The notes below the pieces were generated by a model. The model saw only the letters and a program-made list of their open reading frames with translations. It did not search any database and was not told where the DNA came from. Made by a program: the position numbers and the translations under genes. A stretch of 64,000 bases of DNA from Mycolicibacterium sp. HK-90 (GTDB lineage: Bacteria > Actinomycetota > Actinomycetes > Mycobacteriales > Mycobacteriaceae): contig NZ_CP129613.1 in assembly GCF_030486405.1 (NCBI RefSeq), forward strand, positions 6,386,001-6,450,000. The letters are read 5' to 3'. Shown in pieces: positions 9,364 to 17,616 of the stretch (its first letter is position 1; every line of letters starts with the position of its first letter).

Positions 9364-9999
9364 GTGGCAGGCAAACAGAATCCCGAGCAGCGCCGGCGCG
9401 AATTGTGTGATGCGGCAATAACTCTGCTGGCCCGCGAGGGCATCAAGGGCGTCACGCATCTGAAGGTCGACCGCAAGGCCGGGGTCCCGGACGGAACCAC
9501 GTCGTTCTACTTCCGCACCAGTTCGGCGCTGATCCGGGCGGCGGCCAACCGGATCGCCGATCTCGACCTCGCCGATCTCACGGCGGCCATCGGGTCCGGG
9601 GCCCACGGGGACGGCCCGTCGGCGGCGGCCGGACTGGCCCGGCTGGTCATCCGGTCCGGCACGGGAGCGCGGCTGGTCCGGAGCAAGGCCCGCTACGAAC
9701 TCGTCATGCCGTCGAGCCGGGATTCGGGGCTGGCCGAGGCGTTCAGCCACAATCAGGAACGTTTCCTCGAACTGCACCGCAACGTGGTGGCCGGGCTCTG
9801 CCCAGACGGCAGCGACCCCGCGCTGATCGACGAAAAAGCCTACGTACTGCTGACTTTCATCAGCGGGCTGATGCTCGCCCTGGCCCGCGGCGACCGCACG
9901 ATCGACTCCGCCGAGCAGCTCCTCGACATCATAGTCGCGGTCGTCGCGGCGGCCCCGGCAACCTCACATCGCGAACGAGTAGCCGCCGTTGACCGGTAG
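9364..9999 (+). CDS. TetR-family regulator
   Basis: This 211-residue regulator has an N-terminal helix-turn-helix (about residues 8-55, ending in the GTTSFYFRT turn that is typical of TetR recognition helices) and a ligand-binding C-terminal domain. It starts with a GTG 7 bases after the monooxygenase stop codon, so it is most likely the last gene of the helR operon and may sense a substrate of the monooxygenase. No clear TetR palindrome other than the RAE-like element is visible upstream of the operon. Its 3' end overlaps the convergent SDR gene by 36 bases. Confidence 0.85.
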   Translation: MAGKQNPEQRRRELCDAAITLLAREGIKGVTHLKVDRKAGVPDGTTSFYFRTSSALIRAAANRIADLDLADLTAAIGSGAHGDGPSAAAGLARLVIRSGTGARLVRSKARYELVMPSSRDSGLAEAFSHNQERFLELHRNVVAGLCPDGSDPALIDEKAYVLLTFISGLMLALARGDRTIDSAEQLLDIIVAVVAAAPATSHRERVAAVDR

Positions 10000-10755
10000 G
10001 GTCTGGCCGGTGATCCAGGAGCCGTGGTCGCTGGCCAGCAGCACGGCCAGATAGGCGACATCCTCGGGAAGGCCCGGCCTGCGGACGGGATAGCGCGACA
10101 GGATGGCCTTGGCCTGCGGGGAATCGGCCATCTCAGCCCACAGCGGCTCGGTGAGCGGAGTCCGCATGGTGCCGAGCGCGATGTTGTTGGCGGTGATGCC
10201 GTAGCGGCCGTTCTCGAGCGCGATCGATCGGGTCAGACCCGCGGCACCGGCTTTGGCCGCCGCGTACACGGCGCCGCTGGCATCTCCGGTCCGTCCGGCG
10301 TCGGACACGATCGTGACGATCCGGCCCCATTGCCGCTCCACCATCGTCGGCAGTACGGCCCGCGTGCAATTCAGCACGCCGTACAGATTCACCTGCAGGA
10401 AGGGCTCCCAGTCGGCCGGCGTGGTCTCGGCGAAGGGCATTCGAGCGGCGAATCCCTCGGCGCCGGCGTTGCCGGCATTGTTGACCAGGATGTCGATGGG
10501 TCGGGCCTCCGCCGAGGCGTCGGTGATGGCCTGCGTGGCGGCGTCGTAGTCCGTGACGTCGAACGGCACCGGCACCGCCTCCGCTCCGGCGGAACGCAAC
10601 TCTTCGGCGACAGCCTCGGCCCGGTCGGCCCGCAGATCGTTGACCAGCACGGTGGCCCCGCCCGCGGCGAAGGCATCGGCGAGACCCCGCCCCACACCCT
10701 GGCCGGCGCCGGTGATCAGCACCCTTCGGCCGGACAGATCGAATTGCAGCGTCAT
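9964..10755 (-). CDS. Short-chain dehydrogenase/reductase (classical SDR)
   Basis: This 263-residue classical SDR has the nucleotide-binding TGAGQGVG motif near residue 15, NNAGNAG near 92, a catalytic Ser in the IVSD strand and the YAAAK catalytic pair near 165. The C-terminal GQTLPVNGG is typical of the fatty-acid or sterol type. Asp in the VNDLRAD loop after the second strand suggests NAD(H) preference. The substrate is unknown. A GAGGAGG ribosome site lies 11 bases before the ATG. A 7-bp-arm palindrome lies 47 bp upstream of the start and may be its operator. Confidence 0.88.
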   Translation of the reverse strand: MTLQFDLSGRRVLITGAGQGVGRGLADAFAAGGATVLVNDLRADRAEAVAEELRSAGAEAVPVPFDVTDYDAATQAITDASAEARPIDILVNNAGNAGAEGFAARMPFAETTPADWEPFLQVNLYGVLNCTRAVLPTMVERQWGRIVTIVSDAGRTGDASGAVYAAAKAGAAGLTRSIALENGRYGITANNIALGTMRTPLTEPLWAEMADSPQAKAILSRYPVRRPGLPEDVAYLAVLLASDHGSWITGQTLPVNGGYSFAM

Positions 10756-10802
10756 CGTCGGTGGTCCTCCTCGCGGTCCGCGTTTCGGACAACCTAGCCG
10801 AG

Positions 10803-10822
10803 GTCTCTATGTCAGTAGAGAC
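10803..10822. promoter_or_regulatory. Candidate operator upstream of the SDR gene
   Basis: GTCTCTA at 10803-10809 and TAGAGAC at 10816-10822 are perfect complements separated by 6 bases. The spacing and size fit a dimeric repressor site of TetR or GntR type. It lies 47 bp upstream of the SDR start at 10755 and downstream of the DUF6766-like stop codon. The cognate regulator cannot be assigned from sequence. Confidence 0.5.
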
Positions 10823-10843
10823 TCGAGGGGGCTGTTCGGCGAG

Positions 10844-11206
10844 TCAGCGGATCACCTGCTCGCTCTGCTCCTCCTCCGGCGGTGGCGTGGGAAGACCGAG
10901 CCGGTCCTGGATGCGGTCGATCTTCGCTTCGATCCGTTCCACGTCGTCGGCATCGACCTTGAAGATCCAGTGCTTGGCGCCGAGCAACAAGATGGCCTGG
11001 AAGATCAGCTGCAACCACTCGCTCTGCCAGTTCTCCAGTGTGCTGGCAAAGAAGTCACTCCAGTACTCCGACCACAGGAACGGCTGGCCATGCGCGGCCT
11101 GCTCGGAATGAAATGTCTGAAGTTGGGTGATGAACTGTCCGATCCACGAACCGATGAACAACACCAGCAATACGTATACCGCGCCCCATCGACGAACATG
11201 CCGCAT
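10844..11206 (-). CDS. Small membrane protein, DUF6766-like
   Basis: This 120-residue protein has one N-terminal membrane helix (VYVLLVLFIGSWIGQ) and a second hydrophobic stretch (LQLIFQAILLLGAKHW) separated by a segment containing ENWQSEWLQ, which resembles the DUF6766 family as I remember it. The C-terminal tail is acidic and rich in proline and glutamate. Function is unknown. Two ATG codons are adjacent; I chose the second (11206) because AAGGAGA lies at proper distance from it. A longer upstream reading has no ribosome site. Confidence 0.65.
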   Translation of the reverse strand: MRHVRRWGAVYVLLVLFIGSWIGQFITQLQTFHSEQAAHGQPFLWSEYWSDFFASTLENWQSEWLQLIFQAILLLGAKHWIFKVDADDVERIEAKIDRIQDRLGLPTPPPEEEQSEQVIR

Positions 11207-11418
11207 CATGTCTCCTTTGTTCGTGCCGATCAGAGTTGTTGTGGTGCCCGGCTTTTGAATGTCACGTCGTCGTCGCGGTCGCCGTCTCCCGTTGTCCACA
11301 AAGGTCCAGCCAGCTCTTTCGCTACTGGTACCCGCGGTGTGACCAGCCGAAACCGTGGCCGGACGGCATCAAAACCGAAGTGTCCTAAGCTGAAAACCCG
11401 TCCTTCAGGAGGTATTCG

Positions 11419-11772
11419 ATGCCCGATCACGACGTGCGGATGATCATCTTGTCGACCGACGACCTGGATGAGTCGATCCGCTTCTACAGCGAGACGCTGG
11501 GAATGCCGCTGAAGTTCCGCGACGGCGCCCACTTCGCCGCGCTCGACGGTGGATCGCTGACCCTCGCCCTTGCCACCGCGGTGGATCACCCGATCCCCGG
11601 TCAGGTCGTCGTCGGGATCAAGACCGCCGACGTGGACGCTGCGGCCAAGGCCATCGAGGAAAGCGGCGGCGGAATCATCAAGCACCCGTACGACGATGCG
11701 CACGAGCGCCGGGCCGTGGTCTACGACAACAAGGGCAACGGCCTGGTGTTCTACAGCCCGTTGGCTCGCTAG
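11419..11772 (+). CDS. VOC-superfamily (glyoxalase-like) protein
   Basis: This 117-residue single vicinal-oxygen-chelate domain has the beta-alpha-beta-beta-beta pattern starting with the VRMIILSTDDLDESIRFY strand and helix, and ending in the YDNKGNGLVFYSP strand. The family includes glyoxalases, extradiol dioxygenases and antibiotic-binding proteins; metal ligands cannot be assigned confidently. AGGAGG precedes the ATG by 8 bases. TAAGCT at 11386-11391 is a possible -10 box. The 3' end overlaps a convergent TetR gene by 4 bases. Confidence 0.82.
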   Translation: MPDHDVRMIILSTDDLDESIRFYSETLGMPLKFRDGAHFAALDGGSLTLALATAVDHPIPGQVVVGIKTADVDAAAKAIEESGGGIIKHPYDDAHERRAVVYDNKGNGLVFYSPLAR

Positions 11773-12344
11773 CCGGACGTCGTAGCGACGACCGAGGCGA
11801 ACACGGCCTCTATCAGCTCGATGAGATCATCGGTACTCTCTCGCAGCGAGCGGGCGCCGACGACCTTCCGCATCAGAATCACGCCACTGATCACCGACAA
11901 GATCACATCGGTGCGGACCTGACGGCCCGGCTCGGGCAGCTGCCGGGCCAGGCGGGCACCGACGTGGCGCTCGATCGCGTCCCGCACGATCTCTGCCGCC
12001 CGGGGATTCGACACCGACCGCAGCATGATCAGGAAGGGCGCCGGCGCATCGGCTTCCGGGTCTGTTCGCGCGACCAGCATGGCCGCCGCATCGCGGGCGA
12101 CATGCTCGGATTGCTCGGCAATGAAGAGCGCGGGTGCGAACGACGTATCGACGGCTTCGGCGAACAGCTGTTCCTTCGACCCGAAGTACCGGTTGACCAT
12201 CATCGCCGTGACACCGGCGTCCTGGGCGATCTCGCGTACCCCCGCACCGTCGTAACCGGCTTCGGCGAAATGCCTGACGGCCGAATCCAGAATCGCTTCG
12301 CGGGTGGCGGCTGCGTTGCGCGGCCTGGCGGGGCTGGAGGGCAT
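11769..12344 (-). CDS. TetR-family repressor of the adjacent SDR gene
   Basis: This 191-residue regulator has an N-terminal helix-turn-helix (about residues 10-58, with AGVTAMMVNRYFGSKEQLF as the recognition region). It is divergent from an SDR gene, and a 36-bp palindrome at 12374-12409 lies between the two starts. The pair therefore looks like a self-contained repressor and target unit. The ATG at 12344 is used because upstream residues are outside the family pattern. The overlap with the VOC gene at the 3' end is 4 bases. Confidence 0.88.
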   Translation of the reverse strand: MPSSPARPRNAAATREAILDSAVRHFAEAGYDGAGVREIAQDAGVTAMMVNRYFGSKEQLFAEAVDTSFAPALFIAEQSEHVARDAAAMLVARTDPEADAPAPFLIMLRSVSNPRAAEIVRDAIERHVGARLARQLPEPGRQVRTDVILSVISGVILMRKVVGARSLRESTDDLIELIEAVFASVVATTSG

Positions 12345-12373
12345 ACCTCAACGTAGGGAACAAATCCGGCGAC

Positions 12374-12409
12374 GTCTACGTATGTATACGTAAGTATACG
12401 AACGTAGAC
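12374..12409. promoter_or_regulatory. Palindromic operator between TetR and SDR genes
   Basis: The outer arms GTCTACGT (12374-12381) and ACGTAGAC (12402-12409) are perfect complements, and two GTATAC palindromes lie inside. The site sits between divergent starts at 12344 and 12424 and its right edge touches the AAGGAG ribosome site of the SDR gene. TetR dimers usually bind such sites and would repress both genes. Regulator identity follows from adjacency. Confidence 0.82.
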
Positions 12410-12423
12410 TTAAGGAGTCCGAC

Positions 12424-13293
12424 ATGTCCGACCAACCGCACGTCTTCCTCGTCACCGGCGCCTCACGCGGATTGGGGCGGGCCATCACCGAGGCCGCATT
12501 GGCCGCAGGACACCGCGTCGTCGCAGGAGCCCGCTCCCCCGAGGCGCTGGCCGACCTGCGCTCCGATCACTTGGCCGTCGTCGAACTCGACGTGACCAAC
12601 GAAGATCAGGTGCGCGCCGCGGTCGACACCGCCGTGACCCGCTTCGGTCGCCTCGACGTATTGGTCAACAACGCCGGCTACGCCAATATGGGCGCGATCG
12701 AGGACGTCGATTTCGACGACTTCCGCACCCAGATCGACACGAACTTCTTCGGCGTCGTCCGTCTCACCCAGGCAGTACTGCCGGTGATGCGCACCCAGCG
12801 GTCGGGGCACATCATCCAAATCTCCTCCGTGGGCGGACGATTGGTCAGAGCCGGCCTGGGCGCCTACCAGTCGGCGAAGTGGGCCGTCACCGGATTCTCC
12901 GGTGTCCTGGCGCGCGAAGTCTCACCGCTGGGCATCAAGGTCACGGTGCTCGAACCCGGTGGGATGCGCACCGACTGGGCGGGTTCGTCGATGCGGGTCG
13001 ATCCGGTGCGGGACGACTATGCCGCGACGGTGGGAGCCTCAGCTGCTCAGAGCAACCCCGAGCACCTCGGCGCGAGCGACCCGGTGAAGGTGGCCGAGCT
13101 GCTGTTGCAGGTGGTCGACATGGCCGATCCCCCGGCCCGGCTCCTGGTCGGCCCCGACGCCTACCGCTATGCCACCGCCGCCGGGCGCGAACTGCTCGCC
13201 GACGACGCACGCTGGGAGTCGCTCAGCCTGTCGACCGCGGCCGATGACGCGAGCGCCGAACAATTGGACCCCCTGGGTTCGGCGAGTCGCTAA
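12424..13293 (+). CDS. Short-chain dehydrogenase/reductase
   Basis: This 289-residue SDR has TGASRGLG near residue 11, NNAGY near 83, catalytic Ser in ISSVGGR and Tyr-x-x-x-Lys in YQSAK near residue 148. The C-terminal half is the extended loop of the SDR type often annotated as oxidoreductase acting on an unknown carbonyl compound. GARSPEAL after the second strand suggests NADP(H) preference because of the Arg. AAGGAG precedes the ATG. Expression is probably controlled by the divergent TetR protein through the 12374 operator. It overlaps the convergent LysR gene by 4 bases. Confidence 0.88.
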   Translation: MSDQPHVFLVTGASRGLGRAITEAALAAGHRVVAGARSPEALADLRSDHLAVVELDVTNEDQVRAAVDTAVTRFGRLDVLVNNAGYANMGAIEDVDFDDFRTQIDTNFFGVVRLTQAVLPVMRTQRSGHIIQISSVGGRLVRAGLGAYQSAKWAVTGFSGVLAREVSPLGIKVTVLEPGGMRTDWAGSSMRVDPVRDDYAATVGASAAQSNPEHLGASDPVKVAELLLQVVDMADPPARLLVGPDAYRYATAAGRELLADDARWESLSLSTAADDASAEQLDPLGSASR

Positions 13294-14171
13294 CCTGCTG
13301 CCGCGAGCAGGGTTTCGGCCAGGCGCGCGGCGGCCGGCGTCATCCGCTCCACCGGCGGTGCGGCCAGGTACACCTGCCACAGCGCCGGGTCCCGCAGGGG
13401 GACCGTGCGCAGGTCGAAGCGGCGGGCCTCGGATACCGGCATGAACGATGTGCCGAGTCCGTTGCCGACCAGCTCGGCGATCGCGGCGAATCCGGCCGGA
13501 ACCTCGTACTGCGTCTGTGGCTGTACTCCGGCGCGGTGAAATGCCGCGTCGACGAGGCGGCGTAGCCCGAATTCGGGTGGGAATCCGACGAGATCCTCAC
13601 CGGCCAGGTCGGCGAGATCGAGGCGACGCCGACGCGCCAGGGCATGGTCGTCGCGGCAGACGAAGACCATCGGCTCCTCGAACAGCAGGGTCAGATCGAG
13701 TTGGGCCGGGAACCGGTTGGGCATCGACACCAGCGCCAGGTCCAGCGAGCCTTCCAACAAGGCGGACAGGTAGGCCGAGGCGCCGGACTGGCTCAGCCGT
13801 AACCGCAGCCGGACAAAGGGATGGGCGCGGTGGAAGTCGCCGAGCGCGCGGGCGACGTCGACCGGTCCGTAGGAGATCAACGACCCGAATTCGACTGTGC
13901 CCATCAGCGATCCGCGAAACTGACCGGCGGACTCGGCGGCCGCACGCGCCGCGTGCAGGACCTCGTAGGCGTGTGGCCGGAAGGCCTCACCCGCGGCGGT
14001 GAGGCTGATGCGTTGCCGTGACCGGTCGAACAGCTCCACTCCGAGCTCGCGCTCCAGCTTGGCGATCGACGTCGACAGCGCAGACTGCACGACATGGGCA
14101 CGCTCGGCGGCGCGGGTGAAGCTCATCTCCCCGGCCACCGCGATGAAGTGTTCGACCTGCCGTAACTCCAC
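13290..14171 (-). CDS. LysR-type transcriptional regulator
   Basis: This 293-residue LTTR has an N-terminal winged helix-turn-helix (residues 1-60, MELRQVEHFIAVAG start and RAAERAHVVQSALSTSIAKLE recognition region) and a C-terminal periplasmic-binding-like effector domain (about 90-290). It is divergent from an alpha/beta-hydrolase lipoprotein gene, the usual layout for an LTTR and its target. The GTG start at 14171 aligns with the family N-terminus. The effector is unknown. Confidence 0.9.
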   Translation of the reverse strand: MELRQVEHFIAVAGEMSFTRAAERAHVVQSALSTSIAKLERELGVELFDRSRQRISLTAAGEAFRPHAYEVLHAARAAAESAGQFRGSLMGTVEFGSLISYGPVDVARALGDFHRAHPFVRLRLRLSQSGASAYLSALLEGSLDLALVSMPNRFPAQLDLTLLFEEPMVFVCRDDHALARRRRLDLADLAGEDLVGFPPEFGLRRLVDAAFHRAGVQPQTQYEVPAGFAAIAELVGNGLGTSFMPVSEARRFDLRTVPLRDPALWQVYLAAPPVERMTPAAARLAETLLAAAG

Positions 14172-14194
14172 CGTGCCAGCCTATCTATCTTGTC

Positions 14195-14207
14195 GATGAC
14201 GTTCATC
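14195..14207. promoter_or_regulatory. Possible LysR binding site
   Basis: GATGA and TCATC flank a 3-base spacer in the intergenic region between the divergent LysR and hydrolase genes, 24 bp from the LysR start. LTTR sites are typically interrupted dyads of this size. The arms are short, so the site is only a candidate. Confidence 0.35.
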
Positions 14208-14282
14208 AGATTCAATCGTTGGACTCGATGCGCGTGAACGGGTGAGATGGACACCGAAGGCCCGCGAAAAGGAGCAACGACG

Positions 14283-15317
14283 GTGAACGGTTTGAGCAGA
14301 AGGAATTTCGGCTTCCTCACGGCGGCCGCCGCGGGGGCGGCGACGCTGGCCGCCTGCGGCACGTCGTCCACCCCCACCCCCGGCCCCACGCCGAGCGCAC
14401 CGGCACGACCGTCGCACACCTTGAACCCGGTCAAGCAGATCGTCGCCGGCGACCTCGATGTCGGCTACACCGAGGCCGGCCCCGCCGACGGACAGCCGGT
14501 GATCCTGTTGCACGGCTGGCCCTACGACATCCACAGCTACGCCGACGCCTCGGCCCTGCTGGCCGAGCGGGGCTTCCGCGTCATCGTGCCCTTCCTGCGC
14601 GGCTTCGGCTCGACGCGGTTCCGCTCGGCCGACACCGTGCGCAACGGTCAGCAGGCCGCGCTGGCCCAGGACGTCATCGCGCTGATGGACGCGCTCGACA
14701 TTCCGCAAGCCGTCATCGGCGGATACGACTGGGGTGGGCGCACCGCCAACAACGTGGCCGCGCTGTGGCCGCAACGCTGTGCCGGGCTGGTCGCCGTCAG
14801 CGGCTACATCACCGTCAACCTGGCCGCCAACCTGAAACCACTGGCGCCGGAGGCCGAGCTGGGCTGGTGGTACCAGTACTACTTCGCCACGCCGCGCGGT
14901 GAACTCGGCTACCGCGAGAACACCAAGGGGTTCAACCGGCTGATCTGGACCAAGGCCTCACCACTGTGGCACTTCGACGACGCCACCTATGACCTGTCCG
15001 CCGCGGCATTCGACAACCCCGACCACGTCGCGATCGTGGTGCACAACTACCGATGGCGGCTCAGCCTGGCGCCCGGCGAAGCCCGCTACGACGCCGACGA
15101 GGCGCGGCTGGCCGGTAAACCGCCGGTCACCGTGCCGACCATCACGATCGGATCCGATTTCGACGGCGCCGCCAAGGACGGGGCCGGCTACCGCGCGCTC
15201 TACACCGGGCCGTACGAGCACCGGGTGCTGAACGGCATCGGACACAACGTGCCGCAGGAGGCGCCGGAACAGTTCGTCGCCGCCATCACCGACGTCAGTC
15301 GCATGGGCGGCCGCTGA
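14283..15317 (+). CDS. Exported alpha/beta-hydrolase, epoxide-hydrolase-like lipoprotein
   Basis: This 344-residue protein has a Tat-type N-terminus (SRRNF, residues 5-9) and a lipobox LAAC with Cys25, so it is probably a Tat-exported lipoprotein. The alpha/beta-hydrolase domain has the oxyanion loop HGWP and nucleophile Asp149 in GYDWGG, the Asp-nucleophile pattern of epoxide hydrolases and haloalkane dehalogenases. The catalytic His lies in GHNVPQ near the C-terminus. I chose the GTG at 14283 because AAGGAG sits 8 bases upstream; a longer ATG reading at 14247 lacks one and would bury the Tat motif. It is probably regulated by the divergent LysR protein. Confidence 0.85.
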   Translation: MNGLSRRNFGFLTAAAAGAATLAACGTSSTPTPGPTPSAPARPSHTLNPVKQIVAGDLDVGYTEAGPADGQPVILLHGWPYDIHSYADASALLAERGFRVIVPFLRGFGSTRFRSADTVRNGQQAALAQDVIALMDALDIPQAVIGGYDWGGRTANNVAALWPQRCAGLVAVSGYITVNLAANLKPLAPEAELGWWYQYYFATPRGELGYRENTKGFNRLIWTKASPLWHFDDATYDLSAAAFDNPDHVAIVVHNYRWRLSLAPGEARYDADEARLAGKPPVTVPTITIGSDFDGAAKDGAGYRALYTGPYEHRVLNGIGHNVPQEAPEQFVAAITDVSRMGGR

Positions 15318-15326
15318 AGCCGGCGC

Positions 15327-16505
15327 TCAGGAATACGGCCGTCCGGTCAACTCCTGGATCGTGCGGATCTCGCCATCCCGATATGGCCGGCCATCGGCGT
15401 GAAACAGGTCGTGGAACCACAGCCGCGGCGGACTCCGGTAGGGCCGATCCCAGGAATCCCAGGGCAGAAAGGTCTGCGTCTTCCCCGCGACGAGTCCCCA
15501 GGTGTACGCGCCGACGTTGTGCCGCTTGGCCACCGGCAACACGCCCTCGATGGTGCTGCCCTCGCCGCGCGCCAGGTACTCGGTGCACAGGATCGGCCGG
15601 CCCATCGGCGCCAACTCACCGATCCTCGCCTCGAACCCGGCCGGATCGTCGTAGCTGTGGAAGGTCACCACATCCGAATGGTCGAGCTGGATGGTCGCCA
15701 TCGCGCTGCGCTGCCGCGGGTCGGCCCACGGCCCGTCCCAGACACCGCTGGTCAGCGGTTGCACGGGATTGACCGAGCGGGCCCAGCCGAACACCTCAGG
15801 CAGCAGCCCTTCGATGAGTTTGACCTTGTCCTGCCGCTCCACCTCGCGATAGGTGGCGGCGGGGTTGTCTGGCTCATTCCACAGATCCCACCCGAGCACC
15901 CGCTCGTCGTGACGGAACTGCCCGATCACACCGACGACATACTCCCGCAGGGTGCGCCGGTACCGGCGACTGTCCAGGTTCTGCGCACCTGGGCTCTGCA
16001 CCCACGCGGAATTGTGGATCCCCGGCTGGGGCCGACGCTGCCGGCCCAGCCGGGGATACGGGTCCCAGCAGGAATCGAACAGCACGAACAGCGGCTTGAT
16101 GCCGTGGCTGGACGCCAGGGCGACGAACTGCGTCAGCCGGTTCAGAAAGCCCACGTGATCCTGCGCCCACAGCTGGTCGTGCAGGAACACCCGGACCGTG
16201 TTCAGCCCGGCCAGGCGGGCAAGGCGAAGCTCACCATCGATGCGCTGGGGGTCATACGTGGCCGGTTGGAACATCTCCAGCTGATTGACCGCGTTCGACG
16301 GGATGAAATTGGCGCCGACCAGCCAACCCTGAGCGGCGTACCAGCGGCGCGCCCGCTCGGGTGACCAGCGGGCCCCCGGCCCGTCGGCCTGCGCCGTCGC
16401 CCGCGGTGTCCTGCCCAGCGCGGCTGCCACGGTCATCACCAACGGAACCTTGAACGCTGCCCGGCGGGCCATCCGGGCGTCGGCGACTTGCCTGACGTGC
16501 TGCAT
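15327..16505 (-). CDS. Glycoside hydrolase 5-like (cellulase-type) secreted protein
   Basis: This 392-residue protein is predicted from the ATG at 16505 and has a short basic, then hydrophobic N-terminus (about residues 12-40) ending in an Ala-rich stretch, consistent with a signal peptide. The (beta/alpha)8 clan GH-A features are visible: Glu211 in WDLWNEPD (acid/base) and Glu309 in CTEYLAR (nucleophile), with a GLNTVRVFLHD strand near 101. The substrate could be a beta-glucan or mannan; none is implied. No convincing ribosome site precedes the chosen start, so residues before about 12 are uncertain. It is convergent with the preceding hydrolase gene. Confidence 0.8.
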   Translation of the reverse strand: MQHVRQVADARMARRAAFKVPLVMTVAAALGRTPRATAQADGPGARWSPERARRWYAAQGWLVGANFIPSNAVNQLEMFQPATYDPQRIDGELRLARLAGLNTVRVFLHDQLWAQDHVGFLNRLTQFVALASSHGIKPLFVLFDSCWDPYPRLGRQRRPQPGIHNSAWVQSPGAQNLDSRRYRRTLREYVVGVIGQFRHDERVLGWDLWNEPDNPAATYREVERQDKVKLIEGLLPEVFGWARSVNPVQPLTSGVWDGPWADPRQRSAMATIQLDHSDVVTFHSYDDPAGFEARIGELAPMGRPILCTEYLARGEGSTIEGVLPVAKRHNVGAYTWGLVAGKTQTFLPWDSWDRPYRSPPRLWFHDLFHADGRPYRDGEIRTIQELTGRPYS

Positions 16506-16773
16506 CGAATTACCAATCAACCTGGCTTCCTTATGGTTTCGTCTCCAACATCGGCATCCGTCGGATACCCGACCCTCGACCCATCTATTACTCGAGATGT
16601 ACCCGACACCGGCTCGGGCTGCACTGCCCGGCACTCTGGATCGGCACTCTGGTTCGGAGTGGCCGAAGGCGGGTACCTGTTCACGGTGACCAGCTTCATT
16701 GCCGACCCATGGCGCTCCCGGACACCCTACGGGCGCGGGCAGCCGTGGCCGGATCGCGGCCGGTAGCGTTGCT

Positions 16774-17616
16774 GTGGTGGATCTCCCAGACGGCGGCAGA
16801 GTCGACGCAGGCACCCTGACCGGCGTCTCGGAAACCGCGCTGCTGACCCTGAACGGCCGGGCCCATCAGGCCCGTCATCCCCGGGCCATCATCGACGATC
16901 CGTTGGCCGTCCGGGTCGCCGACTCGATCGACTTCGACTTCGACAAATTCGGCCGCCGCAAGGGTCAGGAGATGGCGCTACGCTCGCTGGCCTTCGACAG
17001 GGCAGCCCGCGATTACCTGAGCGCGCATCCGTCGGCCACTGTCGTCGCCCTCGCCGAAGGTCTGCAGACCAGTTTCTGGCGCCTGAATGCCGCGCTGCCC
17101 GATGCCCGGTTTCATTGGCTCACGGTCGATTTCCCGCCGATCATCGCGTTGCGGGAACGGCTGCTGCCGGCGTCCGACCGCGTCGAGGTACGCGCGCAGT
17201 CGGCGCTGGACTACAGCTGGATGGACGAGGTTGACCCCGCCGACGGGGTGTTCATCACAGCGGAGGGGCTGCTGATGTACCTGGAGCCCGAGGAAGCCCT
17301 CGACCTGATCGCCGAATGCGCCTGCCGTTTTCCCGGTGGGCAGATGATCTTCGACCTACCGCCCGTGCTCGTGAAGAAATTCGCGCCCAAGGGCGTGAGG
17401 TCCTCGCGGCACTACCGCGTGCCGCCGATGCCCTTCAGCCTGTCGCCGGCCGAGCTGGCCGATCTTCGCCGCACCGTGCCCGGGATCAAAGCAGTGCACG
17501 ACCTGCCGATGCCCAGCGGGCGCGGGTGGTTCTTCGGCACCGTGTTCCCGGCGTTGTGGCAGTTCAAGCCCACCAAGCAGATTCGCGGTGCCTACACCCT
17601 GATCGAGTTCGGCTAG
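16774..17616 (+). CDS. Leucine-carboxyl-methyltransferase-family SAM methyltransferase
   Basis: This 280-residue protein resembles the bacterial class I methyltransferases of the LCMT/Omt family: a VALAEGLQTSFWRL segment, which replaces the usual GxGLDT, near residue 92, an acidic strand end in LTVDFPP, and the TAEGLLMYL motif near residue 165 that is a hallmark of this family. Members methylate carboxyl groups, for example on polyketides. Here the first motif reads ALAEG rather than GAGxGxD. I used the GTG at 16774; upstream in-frame TTG codons are unlikely. The 3' end overlaps the convergent SDR gene by 4 bases. Confidence 0.78.
   Translation: MVDLPDGGRVDAGTLTGVSETALLTLNGRAHQARHPRAIIDDPLAVRVADSIDFDFDKFGRRKGQEMALRSLAFDRAARDYLSAHPSATVVALAEGLQTSFWRLNAALPDARFHWLTVDFPPIIALRERLLPASDRVEVRAQSALDYSWMDEVDPADGVFITAEGLLMYLEPEEALDLIAECACRFPGGQMIFDLPPVLVKKFAPKGVRSSRHYRVPPMPFSLSPAELADLRRTVPGIKAVHDLPMPSGRGWFFGTVFPALWQFKPTKQIRGAYTLIEFG

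Noticed and set aside
11292..11300. TTGTCCACA, a mycobacterial DnaA-box sequence, in the gap before the VOC gene
   Set aside because: A single isolated copy in 64 kb is close to chance level and has no origin-like cluster around it.
15318..16814. A start near 16814 for the GH5-like gene
   Set aside because: The extra 100 residues have no signal peptide and cover the promoter region of the methyltransferase gene.
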